Origin: JBGTBD01 sp041749475
Lineage (GTDB): Bacteria; Pseudomonadota; Alphaproteobacteria; Rickettsiales; UBA998
Direction: 5' to 3'
Assembly: GCA_041749475.1 (NCBI GenBank)
Contig: JBGTBD010000040.1
Span: 1-64,000, forward strand
Length of the DNA: 64,000 bases
Every line of letters begins with the position of its first letter. Within the stretch, counting starts at the first letter, position 1. The notes under the pieces are model-generated. The model ran no database searches, was not told the DNA's origin, and worked only from the letters and a program-made list of their open reading frames with translations. The translations under genes were made by a program, and so were the position numbers. Shown in pieces: positions 34,697 to 43,844 of the stretch.

Positions 34697-36331
34697 TTAT
34701 TCCTTTGTGGTGATATAGGTGGATGAGGGGAGCAGGGGAAAACGCAGGACGAACGAGGTCCCTCCCTTGGGATGATTTTCGGCATGGATGCTGCCTTGGT
34801 GTGCAGCCATGATCTGGCGGCAAATGGTGAGGCCCAGCCCCGTTCCCCCCGCCCCCGTGCTGGTGCGTGAACTCTGTGTAAAGGTAGAAAAAATAGTCTC
34901 CAACTCTTCATCGGGGATACCGGGCCCCTGATCGATGACGCGGATATCAAGAGCCGGCATGTCCTCTCCTTCGATGTCCATGAGGGTGTCTTCGAATCGC
35001 AAGGTGATGCGCTTATCCTGCCCGCTGAATTTGATAGCGTTGGAGAGGAGGTTGATGAACACCTGCACCAGCCGCGTAGAGTCGCAATAGAACACCGTGT
35101 TGTTCGCCCCGCCTTCGAGCGCGACGGTGATATTTTTCTCTTCCAGCAGTGAACGCAATTCATCGATGGCCTGATCGGCACAGTCGCGTACATTCACTTC
35201 CGAAAAATGGAATTGCATCTTACCTGCTTCCATCTTGGAAAGGTCGAGCAGATCGTTGACCAGGCTCACCAACCGTCTGCCGCTTTTCTCGATGTTCGAG
35301 AAATATTTGGGCAGTTTGTCAGTACTGGCCGCCGCAAGCTTCTCATTGCCCATCTGCGCGTAATTGATGATGGCATGCATCGGCGTGCGTAACTCATGCG
35401 ACATGTTGGCGAGGAATTGGGATTTAGCCTGACTCGCTTCCTTCACCGCATTCACGGCTTCCAGCAAATCCGCCGTGCGCTCATCGACCAGTATCTGCAA
35501 ATGATCGCGATGCTGCTTTAGCTGCTTCTGCATCGTCAACCAGTCCGTCACGTCATCGACGAAGCCGACGACGATCTCCGGCTTGCCGTCGAGATCGTAG
35601 AGCGGGAACTTGATGAGATGGATGTTGATGGTCTTGTCTTCCGTCTTCACATCCTCATAGAATTCGAGAATATAATTGCCGTCCGCCACCTGCAAATCCG
35701 AACTGCGGCGGAACTCGCCTTCCTGCTGGCCGAAAAGTTCGATGTCGCTTTTGCCCAGCATCTGTGACGCCGCCGTGCCGAAAATCTCCTCCATCTTCGC
35801 GTTCCATATCTGGTAACGGTACTGGTCTTTCGCGTCCTTCACGAACAGGCCGACGGGTAAGTTCTCGATGACGCTGTCCAGTAGGTTACGCTGACGGTGC
35901 AGTTGCTTCTCGCGCTGGACACGTTCCGTCGCGTCAAAATAGATGCCAAGGATGCCGATGACTTTTCCCATCGTGTCCGTCATTGCCAGTTTGGTGATTT
36001 CGTACCAGCTGATGTCGTCGTTGAAAAAGGGTTGAGAACTGAATGTTTTATATTCACGGCGTCGCTCGCTGCGGATTTCATCGTCATATTGGCGATAGAA
36101 ATCAGCAAAATGTGTGTGTGGGAAAATTTCTGCATCCGTCTTGCCGACGATGTCGGCGAGGGACTCTGCCCCGGCACGTTTGAGGAACGCCTGATTACCG
36201 CCCTGATAGAAGCCGTCCAGATCCTTCCAGAAAATCTCCCCCGGCAGATGGTCGATCAGCGTATCGACAAACGGCGAGTGCGATTCCCCGAACGTGGTCT
36301 GGACGCTGGCCATGCGGAAGCGGTTTTCCAT
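34697..36331 (-). CDS. PAS-containing sensor histidine kinase
   Basis: A 544-residue soluble histidine kinase. Two PAS-type domains (about 15-135 and 150-280; DLDGFYQGGNQAFLKRAGAE, EIFGTAASQMLGKSDIELFG) and a coiled coil (about 280-320) precede HisKA with the phosphorylated His in QFLANMSHELRTPMHA and a HATPase domain (FINLLSNAIKFSG, VIDQGPGIPDEE, GTGLGLTICRQIM). No membrane helix is seen. I use the ATG at 36331; a GTG at 36355 adds eight residues. It is in an operon with the REC-RsbW-like gene and probably feeds the partner switch. Confidence 0.9.
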   Translation of the reverse strand: MENRFRMASVQTTFGESHSPFVDTLIDHLPGEIFWKDLDGFYQGGNQAFLKRAGAESLADIVGKTDAEIFPHTHFADFYRQYDDEIRSERRREYKTFSSQPFFNDDISWYEITKLAMTDTMGKVIGILGIYFDATERVQREKQLHRQRNLLDSVIENLPVGLFVKDAKDQYRYQIWNAKMEEIFGTAASQMLGKSDIELFGQQEGEFRRSSDLQVADGNYILEFYEDVKTEDKTINIHLIKFPLYDLDGKPEIVVGFVDDVTDWLTMQKQLKQHRDHLQILVDERTADLLEAVNAVKEASQAKSQFLANMSHELRTPMHAIINYAQMGNEKLAAASTDKLPKYFSNIEKSGRRLVSLVNDLLDLSKMEAGKMQFHFSEVNVRDCADQAIDELRSLLEEKNITVALEGGANNTVFYCDSTRLVQVFINLLSNAIKFSGQDKRITLRFEDTLMDIEGEDMPALDIRVIDQGPGIPDEELETIFSTFTQSSRTSTGAGGTGLGLTICRQIMAAHQGSIHAENHPKGGTSFVLRFPLLPSSTYITTKE

Positions 36332-36393
36332 GATGCCCACCCTAGCTGCAATCACTTAAAAGTTGCTTAAATTCTCGTGATATTACCGTGACA

Positions 36394-38169
36394 TCAGCCA
36401 ATAAAACGGCTTGGCCGCAGCAGGGTTGCAACCGATCGAGGCAGCGGTAGCGGGTCGCCGCACAGCTGCGAAGCCAGTAATTCTGCCGCGATGGGGGCAG
36501 AAACCAACCCCCGCGATCCATGCGCCGCATTCAACCACACCAAACCATTGGAAGGCCAATTTCCTGAGAGTGGGAGCCGATCCCGGCTGGTACTGCGCAG
36601 CGCCGCCCACCCGTCACACGCCGCATCGGGGGGGATGGGGATAGCCAGTGCTACGGACGCTTTGGCGATGTTCTCCGCATGGCTCGCCGGATCCACCGTC
36701 ACATCCTGCCGACCCCGGTCGAACGTTGCCCCGATATGGTACAGACCATCAATGGGAGGGGTAATATATGTGTTGGAGGAGAGGATGGTATTCAACCCGT
36801 GCAACGCAGGCTGGGGAGGGATGCAGGAAATCTGACCGCGAATGATGGTGAGGACGGGCACAAGCTCCGGCAGAAGCGCACCAAGCCCCACTGAGGTGCA
36901 GAGGATTGTCGGCATGTCAACTTCCCGCACTGACTCCAGCGTGTCTCCCAGCTTAAGCGTAATCGCCGGATGCGCCAGCAGATGGGTGGAAACATCCTCC
37001 AAGTTCGCCCAGCCGCTATGGGGGAACCATAGCGCATCGCTGTGGCAGGGAATGCCTGCGATGCGCGTCGCCTCGTCTTTATCCACCCAGCGTAGCCAGT
37101 CTGGCGGCAGCGGCGTGGTCTCCGCCAGTCGGCGCAACCGCTCCGGCGCTTCGTGCGGTTTGGCGAAAAGCAACATGCCACATGCCGACCTCGCCACCGC
37201 ATCCCCGCAAGTATCAAGCAGCGCGCGACTATGCGCATACCCATGCGCATAGAATTGTGCCTGCGCGGGGTAGCCGACCGCGAAGCGTGGGAACAGAATC
37301 GCCGATGGATTGTGCGACGCGCCGCTGGCGGGCTTTTTTGCCGCGTCCTGTACGGTGACGCGCACACCGCGTAATGCCAACGCATGCGCCGTTGCCGCAC
37401 CTGCCAATCCCGCGCCGATGATGGTAGCCTCACGAATGGGTGAATGCACGCGGGCCGCGCCATCAAGCCGCCCCGCGAGCATATATTTTTTCTTACCGAA
37501 GCCAGAGCGTTTCTCCAGCGTGAATCCGGCTGAGCCGAGCGCCTCCATTGTCATCGTCGCGGTAGAGAAGGTGGCGAACGTTGCATCCGGCGCAGAGAGG
37601 CGATGTAGTTCGTGCGTCAGTTCCGCCTGCCACAATTCCGGGTTCAGCCGTGGCGCAAACCCGTCGAGGAACCACGCATCGACCACCGCATCCTGATCGC
37701 GGAACATCTCCAGCGCGTCGCCCTGCATCAACGTCAGCTGAATCCTCCCGCCCGCGAAATGGCGACGGTGATAGCCGGGTATGAGCGGTGGCAGGGAGGC
37801 CTGTAATGCTTTCGCATACAGAGCCAGTTCCGGGAATAATCCATGCGCCCGCTGCATATCGGGAAGGGCCAGCGGATGTTTTTCCACCGACAGGAAGTTT
37901 AACCGCGCCTGCGCCGGAGCGGTTTCCAGAAACAATTTCCACACGCTCAGGAAATTCAGCCCCGTGCCGAACCCTGTCTCGCCGATGGTGAATACATCGC
38001 GCCCCAGCCAGCGTTCCGGCAATCCGTTCCCGTCAAGGAACACATGCCGAGTCTCCGCGAGTCCGCCTTCGCGCGAAAAATACACATCCCCATGCGTCGC
38101 GGAGACGGGATTGCCACGCTCATCCCAATCAAGGACGGCAGGGGAGAGGGGGAGGATGGACGGTGGCAT
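36394..38169 (-). CDS. mnmC: Bifunctional tRNA wobble-uridine methyltransferase/FAD oxidoreductase MnmC
   Basis: A 591-residue MnmC that finishes mnm5s2U in tRNA. The N-terminal methyltransferase half has FTIGETGFGTGLNFLSVW and VDAWFLDGFAPRLNPELW; the C-terminal FAD-dependent half has ATIIGAGLAGAATAHALAL and LNAAHGSRGLVSAPIAAELLA. The ATG at 38169 matches the usual spacing to the first motif (DWDERGNPVS); an ATG at 38211 is an alternative. The order of domains and length are as in E. coli. Confidence 0.95.
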   Translation of the reverse strand: MPPSILPLSPAVLDWDERGNPVSATHGDVYFSREGGLAETRHVFLDGNGLPERWLGRDVFTIGETGFGTGLNFLSVWKLFLETAPAQARLNFLSVEKHPLALPDMQRAHGLFPELALYAKALQASLPPLIPGYHRRHFAGGRIQLTLMQGDALEMFRDQDAVVDAWFLDGFAPRLNPELWQAELTHELHRLSAPDATFATFSTATMTMEALGSAGFTLEKRSGFGKKKYMLAGRLDGAARVHSPIREATIIGAGLAGAATAHALALRGVRVTVQDAAKKPASGASHNPSAILFPRFAVGYPAQAQFYAHGYAHSRALLDTCGDAVARSACGMLLFAKPHEAPERLRRLAETTPLPPDWLRWVDKDEATRIAGIPCHSDALWFPHSGWANLEDVSTHLLAHPAITLKLGDTLESVREVDMPTILCTSVGLGALLPELVPVLTIIRGQISCIPPQPALHGLNTILSSNTYITPPIDGLYHIGATFDRGRQDVTVDPASHAENIAKASVALAIPIPPDAACDGWAALRSTSRDRLPLSGNWPSNGLVWLNAAHGSRGLVSAPIAAELLASQLCGDPLPLPRSVATLLRPSRFIG

Positions 38170-38286
38170 AGGATGGTTATACAGGGCCACACCGCCATGC
38201 GCCAAGGGCATTTCATAAAAGTTTCACACGCGTTTAGGCGGTGGGTTGGGTAAGGTGAGGCCCACCACTGCACATCCGGGGAAACT

Positions 38287-39720
38287 ATGCAGATCTACCG
38301 CCGCTACCCTGACGAGAAGGGCAACACTGATATTTCCGAACTCGTCGACCCCAAAAGCCTGCGCAAGGAATCCCCGCAGGCGATGGATCTTTCACGTCCG
38401 ACGCTGTTCTTCTTCCCCGGCTTCCAGACCATGGACGACAGCATCCCACTCCACCCCGTCACCAAGAAACCGCTAAACAACCAAGATTCGTATACCTCGC
38501 TGAACCTGAAATCCAGCGTGGTCGAATCCCACCTGGGCAATGCGGCTGACCTTTATCGGCAAGGGAAGGTGAATTTCTACACGCTCACCTACTCACCCAC
38601 CCGAATAATTCCAAAACGTATCAAGAACCTGCTTGTCGATGCCTACAATGTGCTGGCTCCCGACGTCATCAAAATCAGGCGCACCACCCCGCGCAGCGGT
38701 AAACTGTTCGATGCAGCCAGCTTTATGTTTTTTCCTGAGGTTTATTATCGGGAGGACGCTGAGCATTTTGTCGATCAGATGATCCTTCCCGCCATCATGC
38801 GCGCGAATGGTAGTTTTCTGCCTAAAGATGAAATCATGGAGAAATTCCGTAACGTTACCTTTGCTGCGGACTCCTACGGCAGCACTTTCGCACACCAGAT
38901 CGGGAACTACCTTAAATTCTGTCTTACCAAAAACAAGAAGCACCCGAAAGGTTTCCCTGCCGAGGAGGTAAAGGAAATGTTGCAGCAGTTTGTCTTCATC
39001 GGGGGTTCCAATATCGTCATCAATGACAAGCCGGGTCAGAAAAACCCTTTCACGGGGATTTATTTCGAGGGTAGGGGAGATCAATTCATCGCCATGGCGC
39101 GCAGACTGGAGAATATGCGCTCCCTCATCCTCCCCCACCTCCTCAGCGGCAAACGCTTCCCTGAAACCATCAATCACGAGGAGGAATATAATGGCATGAG
39201 CAAGCTTTCCGACAGCGGATATTACGAGATGGCAAATGAGCAGATTCATGTCATCGAAGCGGCCGAGCGGCACTACAAACCTACGCCCGATAAGGATAAC
39301 ACGACGTTTCGCCCTGTGGATAAAGGCATGGTGGTGGAATTTGACGTGCCCACCCGCTTCCACGTCTTGCTCAAGGATCACGGCAAACCGCTCGCCCGTT
39401 TCTATCCTAACGTACCGGAACTCCACCAATCCTACAGCTATTACTACCCCATCCCCGAACACCGCGACCACGCCGACCTCTATGGCCGAGCCTTACGCAA
39501 CGCCGTCACCCGCTCCCCCAAGGAAGAAGTCACCGCCCAAGACCTCCTCACCCGCGACGTCCTCCCCCACAAACCCAAAAACGGCAACGACGAGTCACGC
39601 ACCGACTTCACCTCCGGCATCAACCAAGCCCGCATGAAGGCGCATCTGGATGAGGTGGTGGCGAAGCAATTGGCGGAGGTGAGGGGAGAGAAGGTTGGGA
39701 TGGAAGGTCGCAATTTTTGA
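38287..39720 (+). CDS. Large unknown protein, possibly alpha/beta-hydrolase-like
   Basis: A 477-residue protein without signal peptide. I do not recognise the family. Residues 36-44 (TLFFFPGFQ) look like a beta strand with an oxyanion-type turn, and FAADSYGSTFAHQIG at about 195-209 resembles a nucleophile elbow (ADSYGS, with Ser in place within an SxGS turn) followed by a helix. These fit an alpha/beta-hydrolase fold, but no clear Asp-His pair could be assigned. The C-terminal 80 residues are Lys/Glu/Asp-rich and probably extended. It is a single gene, convergent with the histidine kinase gene. Confidence 0.55.
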   Translation: MQIYRRYPDEKGNTDISELVDPKSLRKESPQAMDLSRPTLFFFPGFQTMDDSIPLHPVTKKPLNNQDSYTSLNLKSSVVESHLGNAADLYRQGKVNFYTLTYSPTRIIPKRIKNLLVDAYNVLAPDVIKIRRTTPRSGKLFDAASFMFFPEVYYREDAEHFVDQMILPAIMRANGSFLPKDEIMEKFRNVTFAADSYGSTFAHQIGNYLKFCLTKNKKHPKGFPAEEVKEMLQQFVFIGGSNIVINDKPGQKNPFTGIYFEGRGDQFIAMARRLENMRSLILPHLLSGKRFPETINHEEEYNGMSKLSDSGYYEMANEQIHVIEAAERHYKPTPDKDNTTFRPVDKGMVVEFDVPTRFHVLLKDHGKPLARFYPNVPELHQSYSYYYPIPEHRDHADLYGRALRNAVTRSPKEEVTAQDLLTRDVLPHKPKNGNDESRTDFTSGINQARMKAHLDEVVAKQLAEVRGEKVGMEGRNF

Positions 39721-39747
39721 TTTGAGAAGCAATCTAACTATGATTGG

Positions 39748-41067
39748 CTAAAAAATTATTTTTACTAAAATAGAGTTCTCTTCGGAATTCACTGAAATGG
39801 CGGCGCCATGCTGTTTGGCAATCCAGTTGACGATGGCTAGTCCAAGACCGGAGCCGTCACCATCATGGTTGACCCGGTAAAATGGATCGAACACCCGTTT
39901 TGCTTGTTCGGATGTCAGCGCCACCCCTGTATTATGCACCGATAATTCCACGCCGCCTTCCTGCTTCAGCGTAATGCGCACGGTGGCTCCCGGAGGGCTA
40001 TGACGGAAGGCATTATCCAACAGGTTGCGCAGGAGAATTTCCAGCATGCTGGCATTGCCCTTGACGTGGATATTGTCCTGAATTTCAGCAATAAGCGTGT
40101 GTTGCCGCTTTCTGGCAAGCGGTTCCGCTTCATCTGCCATGCACCGTGCAAGGATCGATAAATCCACATCATCCAATTCCTGCTCAAGCTTCTGAACGCG
40201 CACCAGCGTCAGCAATTGTTCTACCAGACGCGCCATGCGGTCAATGCCGGGAAGCACGTCCTGGAATAATTGCTGCTGCTCCACCGCGTTGTTGCTGCGC
40301 AATGCCACCTGCACCTGCGTCTTGAGCGCAGCTAGAGGCGTGCGCAACTCATGCGCCGCATAGCCGGTAAAGCGCTTTTCGCGGTCGATGACTTCTTCGA
40401 TACGCTGCATCAGGCGGTTCAGCGCACCGACGAGCGATGTCACTTCGCTGGGAAGGGTTTCGGTGGGAATGGGCTGCAACGCCTCCGGTTGCTGGGATTG
40501 GATTTGCGCAGAAAGACGGTCAAGGGGTGCGATGCCGTACCGTACGCCGAACCAGATGACGCAAACGAGTAACGGGAAAACAAGCAAGGAGGGCAAGAGG
40601 ACGCTCACTCCGACCTTTTCGATCAAATCCATCCGGGCGTGATAATCCTCCGCTACTTCCACGATCACATTTTGTTCGCGCAGGATGAATATCCGCCACA
40701 TGCGATCATTCATCATGCGGTCGGTAAACCCTGTGGACTGGGTGAGGGGGCCAAGTGATGTCGCGTTATCCGACTGCATTAGTACATCTTTCCCGAGCCA
40801 GACGCGGTAGGCGAAATCCTTTTCATACGGCGTATTGAACTTGCCATCATGCAAATCAATCAGCTTTTCCGTGACGTCCCCTTCCTCGATTTCATGCTGG
40901 GAAAGCAAGCCGAGAACGCGGGCAAAATGCGCGAGCTGGGCATCGTAGATTTCTTCCGCTTCGTGCCGCGCGCTGAGATAGGAGGCGATGGCAATGCTCG
41001 CCACCCCCAGCAACAGCGGGATGGCTAAAACCCGAAGCAGCCGGAAACGTAGTGAACTGCTTCTCAT
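39748..41067 (-). CDS. Two-component sensor histidine kinase of the ten-gene operon
   Basis: A 439-residue membrane histidine kinase. It has two membrane helices (about 11-30 and 148-170) around a periplasmic region of about 115 residues, HAMP, HisKA with His in GYAAHELRTPLAALKTQV, and a HATPase (LLRNLLDNAFRHSPPG, GSGLGLAIVNWIAKQHG). It resembles QseC/PmrB-type kinases. It overlaps its response regulator gene by four bases and is the last gene of the minus-strand run from 47953, so it probably senses a product or consequence of that pathway. Confidence 0.92.
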   Translation of the reverse strand: MRSSSLRFRLLRVLAIPLLLGVASIAIASYLSARHEAEEIYDAQLAHFARVLGLLSQHEIEEGDVTEKLIDLHDGKFNTPYEKDFAYRVWLGKDVLMQSDNATSLGPLTQSTGFTDRMMNDRMWRIFILREQNVIVEVAEDYHARMDLIEKVGVSVLLPSLLVFPLLVCVIWFGVRYGIAPLDRLSAQIQSQQPEALQPIPTETLPSEVTSLVGALNRLMQRIEEVIDREKRFTGYAAHELRTPLAALKTQVQVALRSNNAVEQQQLFQDVLPGIDRMARLVEQLLTLVRVQKLEQELDDVDLSILARCMADEAEPLARKRQHTLIAEIQDNIHVKGNASMLEILLRNLLDNAFRHSPPGATVRITLKQEGGVELSVHNTGVALTSEQAKRVFDPFYRVNHDGDGSGLGLAIVNWIAKQHGAAISVNSEENSILVKIIF

Positions 41068-41720
41068 GTAGCCTCCATGATGTAACCCAGGTTACGTACC
41101 GTGCGAATGATTTCCTTGCCTAGCTTGCGGCGCAGCGAGGAAACATGCACTTCTACCGTGTTACTGCCGATGGCGTACTCCCAGCTATAGAGATTCTGTT
41201 CAATCCTTTCCTTACTGATATGTTGACCAGCATTTTCGAGGAGCAGACGAAGTATCTCAAATTCTTTTTGCGACAGGGTAAGCAGGTTGTTTCCACGCGA
41301 AACGGTTTTGGTAAGAGTATTGATCGTGATGTCGCGCCAGTACAGGATGGTGGGCGTCAATTCGGGCTTCCGGCGGGAGAGAGCCCGGATGCGCGCCAGC
41401 AATTCTTCGAAATCAAAGGGTTTAACCAGATAATCGTCCGCTCCCGTATCCAGCCCTTGCACCCGTTCCGCCGTGGTATCGCGGGCGGTGAGTAACAATA
41501 CCGGAACTTGGTTTTTCTTGCGCCGCAGCTGGGCGAGCCATTCCAGCCCCGACTGGCCGGGAAGGTTGATGTCGAGCACGATCACGTCATAAGACGTGAC
41601 GTACAGCGCATCCTGCCCTTCCTCGGCGGTGCGGAACCAGTCGGCTGCATAATCCTGTTTCAAGCCTTGATGAATGGCCTTGCCCAGTTGCTTATCATCT
41701 TCAATCAGCAGAATTCGCAT
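41064..41720 (-). CDS. OmpR/PhoB-family response regulator
   Basis: A 218-residue regulator: receiver domain with phosphorylated Asp51 (VIVLDINLPGQSG) and a C-terminal winged helix ending VEVHVSSLRRKLGKEIIRTVRNLGYIME. It is of the QseB/PmrA type, which usually pairs with kinases like the one next to it. It begins one base after the COG4705 stop. Self-control of the operon is likely but not shown; a candidate inverted repeat lies in the divergent promoter region (47970-48019). Confidence 0.94.
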   Translation of the reverse strand: MRILLIEDDKQLGKAIHQGLKQDYAADWFRTAEEGQDALYVTSYDVIVLDINLPGQSGLEWLAQLRRKKNQVPVLLLTARDTTAERVQGLDTGADDYLVKPFDFEELLARIRALSRRKPELTPTILYWRDITINTLTKTVSRGNNLLTLSQKEFEILRLLLENAGQHISKERIEQNLYSWEYAIGSNTVEVHVSSLRRKLGKEIIRTVRNLGYIMEAT

Positions 41721-41721
41721 C

Positions 41722-42492
41722 TTAGTGTTTTATCTGATGGGACTCGGTTTGTGTATTATAAGTGGTATAGATGATTAACACAATGAGGACTGATAGCAAT
41801 GTAGCGGAAGAGCCTGCCGTACCTAAATCAAGGCCCCCTTTCTCGATGGGTTTGGTGAGTACGTCGCCCATTGTGGCGCCAAAGGGACGAGTTAATACGA
41901 ACGCACTCCAGAATAGCAAGAGACGTGAGATGGTTGTGAAATAATAAAGCGCTACAATGAATCCAATGACGCTTCCTATCAGTAATGCCCCTCCTGCGAA
42001 GCCTAAACCGGAATCATCCGCAAGATAGTCTCCCAAAGCCGTTCCGAGCGTGTTGGAAAAAAGGATGGCAATCCAATAGAAAATTTCCGCTTTCGTCGTT
42101 TGGATGGATGTTACCGACAAGGATCCTATACTGATACGCCACCCTGTAAGGGTTAAAAGCAGCAGACTGAGAAGGATCAGCGAGCCGATTGCATAACCCA
42201 ATCCCAAGGTGCGATCCATGTAGTCGGAAACAGTGGTGCCAGCCGTGCTGGTGGCGAGAATAACGCCCCAATACAGAAACGGGTGATGACGCTTGGCGGA
42301 AAGTTGCACGGCCAATGCAACGGCAAACACACCGAGGAGGGCAAGTGAACTTATGGCATAACCGATATCAAGGGTCATGGAAAACAGATCACCCGCAGTT
42401 TCACCGAGGGTGGTGGCACTGATTTTCATCAGCCAGAAAGCCAGCGTTATTTCCGGCAGCTTTCTCACGCTGATCGCCTTCGTAAGTTGCAT
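41722..42492 (-). CDS. COG4705-type polytopic membrane protein with fourfold internal repeat
   Basis: A 256-residue membrane protein of the uncharacterised COG4705 family. Four internal repeats each carry a Gly-x-Thr-x-x-x-Asp type motif at a helix boundary: TTLGETAGDL, STAGTTVSDY, NTLGTALGDY and RPFGATMGDV. About eight membrane helices are predicted, with family-typical DRTLGLGYA and DDSGLGFAGGAL turns. The repeated acidic motifs suggest a transporter or ion-binding protein. It starts three bases after the TPR gene and one base before the response regulator, so it is a close partner of the two-component system. Confidence 0.8.
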   Translation of the reverse strand: MQLTKAISVRKLPEITLAFWLMKISATTLGETAGDLFSMTLDIGYAISSLALLGVFAVALAVQLSAKRHHPFLYWGVILATSTAGTTVSDYMDRTLGLGYAIGSLILLSLLLLTLTGWRISIGSLSVTSIQTTKAEIFYWIAILFSNTLGTALGDYLADDSGLGFAGGALLIGSVIGFIVALYYFTTISRLLLFWSAFVLTRPFGATMGDVLTKPIEKGGLDLGTAGSSATLLSVLIVLIIYTTYNTQTESHQIKH

Positions 42493-42495
42493 GGC

Positions 42496-43239
42496 TTACC
42501 CCTGAACCTTGCTTTTAGCTTTGGCGATGGCGTGCTGGATTTCTGCGCGGCGTCCGGCATCGGCATCTTCGCGACCGGGACGGGCTGGTGCCTGCAACGC
42601 GTGTTCTAGCACGGGAATGGCTTCCGCATACTTGCCTTGCTCGATCAGGTAATCACCATAGAAATAGTTTGGGTCGATACCGTCCGGGTTAAGCGCGCGT
42701 GCCTGTTCCAGATAGGCGAGAGCCTTGTCGTTATCCCCAAATCCCATTGGCCAGCCGGGAACTTTGTAATAGAGCGAGCCGAGCGAGGTATAGACGGAAC
42801 CGTCCAGCGCTTTGGGATTAAGTTTTTCCGCCTGTTCCAGCAATACTTTAGCGTCTTTTGCAAGCCCGAGAGCGCCCAGCCCGCCATTAATGCCGGCTTG
42901 CGTGCTCAGGATAATCGCCTGCCAGATCTTGGCTTCCGCATAGGCAGGGAATTTCTTGCTTACGCCTTCGGCTTTGACGGCAAGCGCTTCCATTTGTTTT
43001 TCCTGCGCGTCCTGATTCTTGAGCACATATTTAATGCGCGCCCATTCATGCTGTAGTTCCCGCAGCGATGCGTCCAACTCGGCATTATCGGTGATAGCAG
43101 GTAGTGGATTGACCGCCGATGCTGGCGGCTGCGCCATGCCGACGGGCGCTTGTAGCATATGCGAGGGATTTGTTTCTTGGGCGAATGCGCTGGTCGATAC
43201 AAGCAAGGAAGCGACAAATAAGTGAAATGCGGTGTTCAT
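42496..43239 (-). CDS. Exported TPR-repeat protein
   Basis: A 247-residue periplasmic protein with TPR-like helical repeats. The ATG at 43239 (GGAG six bases upstream) starts a signal peptide, MNTAFHLFVASLLVSTSAFAQ. TPR units are visible at about 145-225 (DNDKALAYLEQARALNPDG, LIEQGKYAEAIPVLEHAL). It probably acts as a protein-interaction platform in the periplasm. It ends three bases before the COG4705 gene. Confidence 0.75.
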   Translation of the reverse strand: MNTAFHLFVASLLVSTSAFAQETNPSHMLQAPVGMAQPPASAVNPLPAITDNAELDASLRELQHEWARIKYVLKNQDAQEKQMEALAVKAEGVSKKFPAYAEAKIWQAIILSTQAGINGGLGALGLAKDAKVLLEQAEKLNPKALDGSVYTSLGSLYYKVPGWPMGFGDNDKALAYLEQARALNPDGIDPNYFYGDYLIEQGKYAEAIPVLEHALQAPARPGREDADAGRRAEIQHAIAKAKSKVQG

Positions 43240-43258
43240 AATAATCTCCATGATTTGG

Positions 43259-43831
43259 TTAAAGGTGAAAGGTTTCAAGAAATTCAAAAATGGGCAGCGG
43301 GAGGAACCACCAGATAGCGTCACGCACGCTGGAAAGTAGGCGATCCGGGCTCATGGGGACGTAATCCGGTGATTTGTAGAGGCGGAAATCCGGGATTACC
43401 CGCGGTGTCGTGTTTTCATAAATTGTATAATTCTTGCCGAATTTTCCTCGCAGAAATTTCTCCTCACGGCGAATAAGCAAATAATAGATGATTCCGATAA
43501 AAAGCGGCGCGATGATCATGATGGCAGGGCGCATGCTTGCTAGGCTGATACCCAATACCCCAAGCCAGGAAAAAATATAAAGCGGGTTCCGGACCATGGA
43601 GAAAGGACCGTAAGTAATCAGTTCTGTGTTTTTATGGCCCCCCAGAAAAGCTGTGGTGTAAACCCTACCTAGCGCGCAGGTGGTAATCAGTAGATAGCCG
43701 ATGAAATCAAGCGCCTCGTGTTTGTAAGAGCTGCTATTAGCCAGACTATGTGTGAAAATGAATAACGCGACGCATAATAAAGCGATAAGCCTTGAATCGC
43801 GAATACGGCTTTTGTTTAATGCTGTGGCCAT
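43259..43831 (-). CDS. Isoprenylcysteine-methyltransferase-like membrane protein (first copy)
   Basis: A 190-residue integral membrane protein of the ICMT/PEMT-like family. The SAM-binding signature is in GPFSMVRNPLYIFSWLG and EEKFLRGKFGKNY at the C-terminal side of the helices; about four membrane helices are seen. Bacterial members methylate carboxyl groups or lipids, mostly with unknown substrates. It lies 13 bases after cytochrome b561 and 19 bases before the TPR gene. A second member of the same family is at 49978-50718. Confidence 0.8.
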   Translation of the reverse strand: MATALNKSRIRDSRLIALLCVALFIFTHSLANSSSYKHEALDFIGYLLITTCALGRVYTTAFLGGHKNTELITYGPFSMVRNPLYIFSWLGVLGISLASMRPAIMIIAPLFIGIIYYLLIRREEKFLRGKFGKNYTIYENTTPRVIPDFRLYKSPDYVPMSPDRLLSSVRDAIWWFLPLPIFEFLETFHL

Positions 43832-43844
43832 GGATAGTTCCTCC

